Shown in pieces: positions 1 through 4,479 of a DNA stretch of 6,468 bases (the first letter of the stretch is position 1; every line of letters begins with the position of its first letter). A model generated the notes under the pieces. It worked only from the letters and a program-made list of their open reading frames with translations, did not search any database and was not told the DNA's origin. A program made the translations under genes and the position numbers. The stretch lies in contig CAYQBK010000051.1 of NCBI GenBank assembly GCA_964415715.1, positions 1-6,468 on the forward strand, written 5' to 3'. Source of the stretch: DALYDK01 sp964415715. Its GTDB lineage: Bacteria; Patescibacteriota; Saccharimonadia; Saccharimonadales; CAIOMD01.

Positions 1-60
1 GCCACTGGTAGCTGGATGGTACCTCCGACAAGTCGGATCCAGCAAAAAAGTGGTTTTTTT
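1..60 (+). promoter_or_regulatory. 3' end of a T-box riboswitch leader (antiterminator domain) upstream of ileS
   Basis: This is the tRNA-sensing end of a T-box leader, which reads tRNA charging and switches on the downstream synthetase gene when uncharged tRNA binds. The core is visible at 11-43. Helix A1 is GCTGGA (11-16) with TCCAGC (38-43). The 7-base bulge TGGTACC (17-23) fits the family consensus UGGNACC exactly. Helix A2 is TCCGA (24-28) with TCGGA (33-37) around a small CAAG loop. The UGGU of the bulge would pair with an ACCA tRNA 3' end, so it expects discriminator base A, as in isoleucine tRNAs. That agrees with ileS lying directly downstream. The 5' part of the leader, with stem I and the specifier codon, lies outside the window, so amino acid specificity cannot be read directly. 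Confidence 0.82.
44..60 (+). terminator. Possible leader terminator T-run of the ileS T-box
   Basis: A run of seven T (54-60) follows the antiterminator and suggests transcriptional control. AGTGGT (49-54) can pair with GCCACT (1-6), with one G-T wobble, and more A residues just left of the window might extend the stem against the T-run. Alternatively AAAAAA (44-49) and TTTTTT (54-59) form a weak hairpin around GTGG. Neither is a clearly exclusive alternative to the antiterminator, so the mechanism is unresolved. Translational control is also conceivable, because CTCC (23-26), in the bulge and helix A2, could pair with the GGAG of the ileS ribosome binding site (74-77), though only over four bases. 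Confidence 0.4.
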
Positions 61-70
61 AATGTCAAAA

Positions 71-77
71 AAAGGAG
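71..77 (+). promoter_or_regulatory. Ribosome binding site that fixes the ileS start
   Basis: AAAGGAG lies eight bases before the GTG at 86. The in-frame GTG at 50 and ATG at 62 have no such site and overlap or abut the leader T-run, so this site decides the start. The rplU gene downstream shows the same arrangement: a purine-rich site eight bases before a GTG. Confidence 0.75.
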
Positions 78-85
78 CATATATA

Positions 86-2995
86 GTGAAGTACAAAAAA
101 GGCACTCGTAGACGAGCACTAGAATACGAAAAAGAATTGGTCAACACCTGGAAAGAAAATAAGACATTTGAAAAATCGATAGAAAAACGATCCAAGGATA
201 ATTCATATGTATTTTATGATGGCCCACCATTTATTAGTGGTGTACCACATTTCGGTACTCTACTTAGCTCGGTTGTCAAAGATGCAGTCCCAAGATATTG
301 GACTATGAAAGGTAAACGAGTTGAACGGCGATGGGGCTGGGATTGCCACGGTTTACCAGCCGAGACATATACAGAAAAAAAACTTGGTATCAACAAAAAA
401 GAAGAGATATATGAATACGGTATAGAAAAATATATCGTTGCCTGTCGTAATAATATGGTCCAAACAAGCAATTTGTGGGAAGATACTATTGACAGAGTTG
501 GTCGGTGGGTAGAGTTTAAAGACGCCTATAAAACCATGGATAAAGAATACATGGAGAGTGTTTGGTGGGCATTTAAAACATTGTACGAAAAAGGCAAAAT
601 ATACGAAGGTGAAAAAGTACTTATGTACTGCACAAATGATGCCACCCCACTGTCCAAGGCCGAGGTTACTATGGACCCTGGTGCCTATCAAGATGTTACC
701 GACCCGAGTGTCTATGTTAAATTTAAACTTAAAGATGAAAACATTTATTTGCTTGCCTGGACAACCACGCCGTGGACGCTATCGGCCAATACGGCCCTGG
801 CTGTAAATAGTGATTTTGACTATACGGTAGTTGAAATAAATGGAGAACAGTTGTTGCTTGCTAGTGAGTTAGTTGAAAAGGTATTAACAGATGAAAAGCA
901 CCAACCACTGGACTATAAAGTTGTAAAAACTATAACAGGTAAAGAGCTAGTTGGTAAGCGATATGAGCCACTATTTGGTGATAACGGCAATGGTGCTCAA
1001 ACTATTTGGCATGCTGACTACGTTACCATTGACGACGGTACGGGCATTGTCCATATTGCACCTGCTTATGGCGAAGAAGACTTTGTGTTGGCACGACAGA
1101 ACAATATACCAGTATTACATACGGTGGATGCAAATGGTTTGTATATCGATGGTGCATGGCAAGGGCAGCTAGTATGGGATGTGAATAAACAAATTGCCAA
1201 AACATTGCTTGAACAAGGCATAGTATTCAAGATAGATTATATTAGACACAGCTACCCACATTGTCACAGGTGTGGCACCAAACTAATGTACCGAGCGCAC
1301 CCAAGCTGGTTTATGGATATTGAATCTCAACGTCAGGATATGTTGGAACAAAACGGCGAAAACATCAACTGGTTTCCTGAACATATTAAAAATGGTCGCT
1401 TTGCCAAAACTATCGAATCCGCCCCAGACTGGAACTTGAGTCGTGATCGTTTTTGGGCAACTGCCATGCCGGTATGGAAGGGTATTGATAGTGATGGCGT
1501 TGAGCACGTAAAGGTTGTTGGTAGCTATGCCGAGCTAGAAAAGTTAAGTGGCATAGTTCTAAAAGATTACCACAGGCCGTGGGTTGACGATGTAACATTT
1601 ACAATAGATGGAACAGAGTATAGGCGAATTGACAAAGTCTTAGATTGTTGGTTTGAGAGTGGCAGTATGCCATTTGCTCAGTTTCACTATCCATTTGAAA
1701 ATGTAAAAAAATTTGAAGACAATTTCCCAGGAGATTTTATTGTCGAATATGTTGCCCAGGTCAGGGCTTGGTTTTACTATGTACATGCGGTTAGTATTGG
1801 ACTATTTGGTACAAATGCTTACAAAAACGTTATCGTTACTGGCAACTTGATGGGTAGCGATGGCTACAAACTTAGTAAAAGCCGTAACAACTTTACCGAC
1901 CCGAACGAGTTGATGGATAAATATTCAGCCGACTCAATTCGCTTTTTCTTGCTTTCATCGCCAGTCTTAAACTGTGAAGATGCAATCTTAAAAGATAAAG
2001 ATGTTAGTGATATTGCCAGAAAGCTAACTATGATCTGGAACATGTATGACTTTTTTACGCTGTACGCTGAAGCTGACAACTGGGAATGGGACGGCTCGTT
2101 TGATATTCACCAAGACAAACTAACAAATATTTTAGATATTTGGATAGTTTCACGGCTGTATGAGTTGCAAAATGAGATCGATATCAATATGCAAAAATAT
2201 GATATCCCAAATGCGTTAAAACCAGTTTTGCCATTTATTGATGACGCAAGCAACTGGTACGTCAGACGTAGTCGTGATCGATTTTGGAAGGCGGAAGAAG
2301 GTGTTGACAAAGATGATGCTTACCGAACGTTGCATTTTGTACTAGTGCGACTCAGTATTATTTTGGCACCATTTATACCATTTTTAGCCGAAGAGTTGTA
2401 CGTGAAACTTACGGGTGGCGAGTCTGTACATTTACTTGACTGGCCTGATTCTGGTCATATAAACCAGCTTGAGCTAGATAGGATGGCGTTTACCCGAAAA
2501 GTTATCAACGAAGGTCTATCATTAAGAGCGACAGCTGGCATAAAAGTACGACAACCACTCAGTAGTATGCATATAGATGGTGCTTCTATCTTGGCCAATG
2601 CTGACCTTGAGTATGAATCCGCAATCCTAAAGGAACTTAATATTCGTTCTGTAAGCTACACAAAGTCTGACTCGTTGCAATACAAAGTGACACTGGATAC
2701 CAAGATAACTACTGATTTAAAGCTTGAAGGTCTGTCGAGAGAAGTCATTCGCCAGGTCCAGGAAGCACGTAAAAAAGCTGGCTTGGATGTAAGTGATCGA
2801 ATAGTATTGTCGCTTGATAGTCAGGATAAAGATTTAAAAGAGTCAATAAAGCAACATGTAGATACAATATGCACCGAAACCTTGGCAACGGTGGCAAAAG
2901 CGAATTTTGAACCTACATTTGAACTGCTGGCTAATATCGACAAAGTTGAATTAAAAATTGGCATAAAAAAGACTAGCAATCCAGAAAAACAGTAA
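86..2995 (+). CDS. ileS: Isoleucyl-tRNA synthetase (archaeal/eukaryotic-like type)
   Basis: Cytoplasmic class I synthetase that activates isoleucine with ATP, charges tRNA-Ile, and edits mischarged valine. The GTG start gives 969 residues. Landmarks in that numbering: HFGT at 55-58 in place of HIGH; WGWDCHGLPAE at 83-93; editing (CP1) domain with TTTPWTL at 226-232 and GTGIVHIAP at 318-326; a CHRC pair at 393-396; RDRFWATAMP at 453-462; WFESGS at 522-527; KLSKS at 595-599, the KMSKS loop; SNWYVRRSRDRFW at 722-734 in the anticodon-binding helical domain; and a C-terminal segment around 880-910 (EGLSREVIRQVQEARKKAGL) like the domain ending archaeal, eukaryotic and IleS2-type enzymes. The classical bacterial C-terminal zinc finger is not seen. 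Valyl- or leucyl-tRNA synthetase is less likely, because the GWDCHGLP context, WFESGS and tail all fit IleRS. The gene appears intact and is controlled by the T-box leader just upstream. Confidence 0.96.
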   Translation: MKYKKGTRRRALEYEKELVNTWKENKTFEKSIEKRSKDNSYVFYDGPPFISGVPHFGTLLSSVVKDAVPRYWTMKGKRVERRWGWDCHGLPAETYTEKKLGINKKEEIYEYGIEKYIVACRNNMVQTSNLWEDTIDRVGRWVEFKDAYKTMDKEYMESVWWAFKTLYEKGKIYEGEKVLMYCTNDATPLSKAEVTMDPGAYQDVTDPSVYVKFKLKDENIYLLAWTTTPWTLSANTALAVNSDFDYTVVEINGEQLLLASELVEKVLTDEKHQPLDYKVVKTITGKELVGKRYEPLFGDNGNGAQTIWHADYVTIDDGTGIVHIAPAYGEEDFVLARQNNIPVLHTVDANGLYIDGAWQGQLVWDVNKQIAKTLLEQGIVFKIDYIRHSYPHCHRCGTKLMYRAHPSWFMDIESQRQDMLEQNGENINWFPEHIKNGRFAKTIESAPDWNLSRDRFWATAMPVWKGIDSDGVEHVKVVGSYAELEKLSGIVLKDYHRPWVDDVTFTIDGTEYRRIDKVLDCWFESGSMPFAQFHYPFENVKKFEDNFPGDFIVEYVAQVRAWFYYVHAVSIGLFGTNAYKNVIVTGNLMGSDGYKLSKSRNNFTDPNELMDKYSADSIRFFLLSSPVLNCEDAILKDKDVSDIARKLTMIWNMYDFFTLYAEADNWEWDGSFDIHQDKLTNILDIWIVSRLYELQNEIDINMQKYDIPNALKPVLPFIDDASNWYVRRSRDRFWKAEEGVDKDDAYRTLHFVLVRLSIILAPFIPFLAEELYVKLTGGESVHLLDWPDSGHINQLELDRMAFTRKVINEGLSLRATAGIKVRQPLSSMHIDGASILANADLEYESAILKELNIRSVSYTKSDSLQYKVTLDTKITTDLKLEGLSREVIRQVQEARKKAGLDVSDRIVLSLDSQDKDLKESIKQHVDTICTETLATVAKANFEPTFELLANIDKVELKIGIKKTSNPEKQ

Positions 2996-3002
2996 AATCA
3001 TA

Positions 3003-3031
3003 TTTACTATTAGTAGTTCATCTGTTAAAAT
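3003..3031 (+). promoter_or_regulatory. Putative sigma-70-type promoter for rplU
   Basis: A -35-like TTTACT (3003-3008) is separated by exactly 17 bases from a -10 TAAAAT (3026-3031). The -10 carries the extended TGN element (TG at 3023-3024). This would start transcription near 3038, about 30 bases before the rplU GTG. No clear terminator separates it from ileS, so read-through from ileS is also possible. The call rests on consensus matching by eye. Confidence 0.5.
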
Positions 3032-3055
3032 AGCACATGAATTAAATTATAGATA

Positions 3056-3060
3056 AGAGG
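3056..3060 (+). promoter_or_regulatory. Ribosome binding site of rplU
   Basis: AGAGG lies eight bases before the GTG at 3069. It supports that non-ATG start, and the protein N-terminus (AVIATGGKQY) agrees with the L21 family. Confidence 0.65.
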
Positions 3061-3068
3061 AATATATC

Positions 3069-3374
3069 GTGAAGAAAGCCGTAATTGCCACAGGTGGCAA
3101 ACAATATCTAGTAACCGAAGGTGAAGAACTTGATATTGAACTAATAAGTGACAAAAAATCAGTTAGCTTTGAACCACTGTTGGTTATAGATGGTGAAAAT
3201 GTATCTGTTGGTACACCAACCGTTACAGGAGCAAAGGTTACAGCCGATATATTGGAGCAGGACATGCAGGCAGACAAAGTTACATCCATACGATACAAGG
3301 CAAAAAAACGAGTTAAAACGGTACGTGGCCATCGTCAACACCACACCCGTTTACTAATCAAAAAAATAGCTTAG
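3069..3374 (+). CDS. rplU: Large ribosomal subunit protein L21 (bL21)
   Basis: Ribosomal protein L21, which binds 23S rRNA in the 50S subunit. The 101 residues match the usual bacterial length of about 100. Family landmarks are AVIATGGKQY near the N-terminus (4-13), the VGTP and GAKV turns (47-50, 54-57), and the basic C-terminal RNA-binding stretch with YKAKKR (76-81) and GHRQ (87-90), ending in LLIKKIA. The start is GTG with a good ribosome binding site. In most bacteria rplU is followed at once by rpmA (L27) and often obg. Here a probable terminator and a surface-protein operon follow, so the gene looks monocistronic. It is separated from ileS by 73 bases with a promoter of its own. Confidence 0.96.
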   Translation: MKKAVIATGGKQYLVTEGEELDIELISDKKSVSFEPLLVIDGENVSVGTPTVTGAKVTADILEQDMQADKVTSIRYKAKKRVKTVRGHRQHHTRLLIKKIA

Positions 3375-3418
3375 AGTTACTGTAATAATTACAAAACACA
3401 TCTAAATTTATGTTGTAA

Positions 3419-3454
3419 TAAAAGCTTCGAATATTCTTAGCTTTTAGACTTTTT
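3419..3454 (+). terminator. Probable intrinsic terminator after rplU
   Basis: A perfect 8-base inverted repeat, TAAAAGCT (3419-3426) and AGCTTTTA (3439-3446), encloses a 12-base loop and is followed by GAC and five T (3450-3454). The stem is AT-rich and so fairly weak, but its place 45 bases after the rplU stop and the T-run fit rho-independent termination. The loop contains the self-complementary GAATATTC. Confidence 0.55.
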
Positions 3455-3484
3455 ATATTTTATCGTATTTTTATCTAACAGGTA

Positions 3485-3518
3485 AGTGTAACACTATATG
3501 TTGTAGCTCATACAATAT
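3485..3518. repeat. Two adjacent small inverted repeats in the rplU-surface operon spacer
   Basis: AGTGT-A-ACACT (3485-3495) is an 11-base dyad of the kind a dimeric regulator could bind. Immediately after it, ATGTTGTA (3498-3505) and TACAATAT (3511-3518) form an 8-base stem with one G-T wobble around the loop GCTCA. No T-run follows either. Their role is unknown, and in such AT-rich DNA chance is a real alternative. Confidence 0.35.
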
Positions 3519-3541
3519 TATTTAAGCACTAAATCATGAAA

Positions 3542-3580
3542 TTGATAAAATTATTTGAATAAAAAAATTATCAAATAATT
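3542..3580. repeat. Overlapping AT-only inverted repeats before the surface-protein operon
   Basis: AATTATTTGA (3549-3558) and TCAAATAATT (3571-3580) are perfect 10-base inverted repeats around a 12-base loop. A second pair, TTGATAA (3542-3548) and TTATCAA (3568-3574), shares the right arm, so the two hairpins are mutually exclusive. Such an arrangement could be an operator or a switch, or simply an AT-rich spacer. The next gene starts 66 bases downstream. Apart from the terminator, these repeats and a weak promoter candidate, I see nothing in 3375-3645 that supports a gene. Confidence 0.45.
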
Positions 3581-3583
3581 ACC

Positions 3584-3612
3584 TTGCATTTATCTGTTAA
3601 AGGGCGCAAAAT
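3584..3612 (+). promoter_or_regulatory. Weak promoter candidate for the surface-protein operon
   Basis: TTGCAT (3584-3589) and CAAAAT (3607-3612) are 17 bases apart and would start transcription about 25 bases before the gene at 3646. Both boxes are imperfect. The segment also contains ATCTGTTAAA (3592-3601), identical to the extended -10 region before rplU. Some promoter must lie in this spacer if the rplU terminator works. Confidence 0.25.
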
Positions 3613-3645
3613 ATATCTAGCAGCAACAAAATAAAAAACAAAAAA

Positions 3646-4476
3646 ATGCTGAATAAAACAATAAACAATAACATGGTTAAAATATTACCAAAACTCACAT
3701 TATTGCTAATGGTGATGTTTTTTGCTGGTTATGCTCGAACTGGTGCAGTTGCCGCGGAGTATACGCAATCTTATCAGTCCGACAAGCCAATATCATTTGG
3801 TTCTTTGGTTAGTTTAGTTGCGGGCAGTGAACAAAAGATTGAGCTAGCCACCAATACCAATGCACGAAATTTCCTTGGCGTAAACGTGTCCGATGGTGGC
3901 TCCACTCTTGCGGTAAACAAGCAAGAAAACCAAACTCAGGTGGCAGTAAATGGCAAAGTGGTGGCGTTAGTATCAGATATATTTGGACCAATTCATAAGG
4001 GTGATTTGCTGACTATTTCAACTATCGATGGGGTTGCAGCAAAGGCTATGTCAGATGAAAACGTAATTGGTTCAGCTGGCGCTGATTTTAGTACCACAAG
4101 CCAAAAAAACACCACACAAAATATTACCAGTGGAAACGGTCAAAATCAACAAGTTAACATCGGTCCACTTGAGATAGAACTATTCAGAATACAGAAAAAT
4201 ACAAGTGGTAGGCCTGGATTTATTGGTTGGGTTGAACGGGTCTCGGGGAGGCCGGTGACGCCTTTTAAGATGGCTAGTGTGACTTTTATTGCATTTGGAG
4301 TTATCGCTAGCATAACGGCTATGTCATATAGCGCCATCAGAACCACCATTACACAATCCAGCCGCAACCCGCTGGCACGGCCTGTTATTATGCAAGTACT
4401 TGTTCGTATATTTGTTGGGGTCATATTGATCGCTATTTTCGGTAGTTTATTAATCTATTTGGTGTTAAAGGTTTAA
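3646..4476 (+). CDS. Exported membrane protein with a tail-fibre-associated ectodomain
   Basis: No named function is recognised. The 276 residues begin with a hydrophobic export signal (about 11-36, GAVA then AEY as a likely cleavage site). An exterior domain at about 40-150 follows, then a Gln/Asn/Thr-rich linker (150-172). Two membrane helices (about 207-229 and 247-273) flank a loop with three Arg, consistent with the loop being cytoplasmic. The ectodomain carries GSLVSLVAG (52-60), NFLGVNVS (75-82), VAVNGKVVALV (99-109), GPIHKGDLLTIS (114-125), DGVAAKAM (128-135) and NVIGSA (139-144). I recall this order of motifs from a domain common in tail-fibre-like and S74-type proteins of Patescibacteria; here it stands alone on a membrane anchor. 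No ribosome binding site precedes 3646 or the in-frame ATG at 3673, which would give a tidier signal peptide, so the start is uncertain. The gene lies three bases before the fibre-like gene, suggesting joint action. Confidence 0.85.
   Translation: MLNKTINNNMVKILPKLTLLLMVMFFAGYARTGAVAAEYTQSYQSDKPISFGSLVSLVAGSEQKIELATNTNARNFLGVNVSDGGSTLAVNKQENQTQVAVNGKVVALVSDIFGPIHKGDLLTISTIDGVAAKAMSDENVIGSAGADFSTTSQKNTTQNITSGNGQNQQVNIGPLEIELFRIQKNTSGRPGFIGWVERVSGRPVTPFKMASVTFIAFGVIASITAMSYSAIRTTITQSSRNPLARPVIMQVLVRIFVGVILIAIFGSLLIYLVLKV
4467..4471 (+). promoter_or_regulatory. Ribosome binding site of the fibre-like gene inside the preceding gene
   Basis: AAAGG sits within the last codons of the upstream gene, eight bases before the ATG at 4480. 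Because the upstream stop (TAA, 4474-4476) lies between the site and the start, translation of the two genes is probably coupled. Confidence 0.5.
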
Positions 4477-4479
4477 AAA

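Noticed and set aside
50..85. Longer ileS start at GTG 50 or ATG 62
   Set aside because: These codons overlap or abut the leader T-run and have no ribosome binding site, whereas GTG 86 has AAAGGAG at ideal spacing and gives a normal family N-terminus.
353..691. 112-codon minus-strand open frame opposite ileS
   Set aside because: It overlaps highly conserved synthetase motifs on the + strand and its protein shows only random composition.
3536..3562. Tiny open frame MKLIKLFE before the surface operon, as a possible leader peptide
   Set aside because: It has eight codons, no ribosome binding site and no biased codon content. It coincides with the AT-only inverted repeat, which explains it equally well.
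4146..4424. 92-codon minus-strand open frame within the membrane-protein gene
   Set aside because: It lies fully inside a well-supported gene with a signal peptide, membrane helices and domain motifs on the + strand. No independent evidence supports it.
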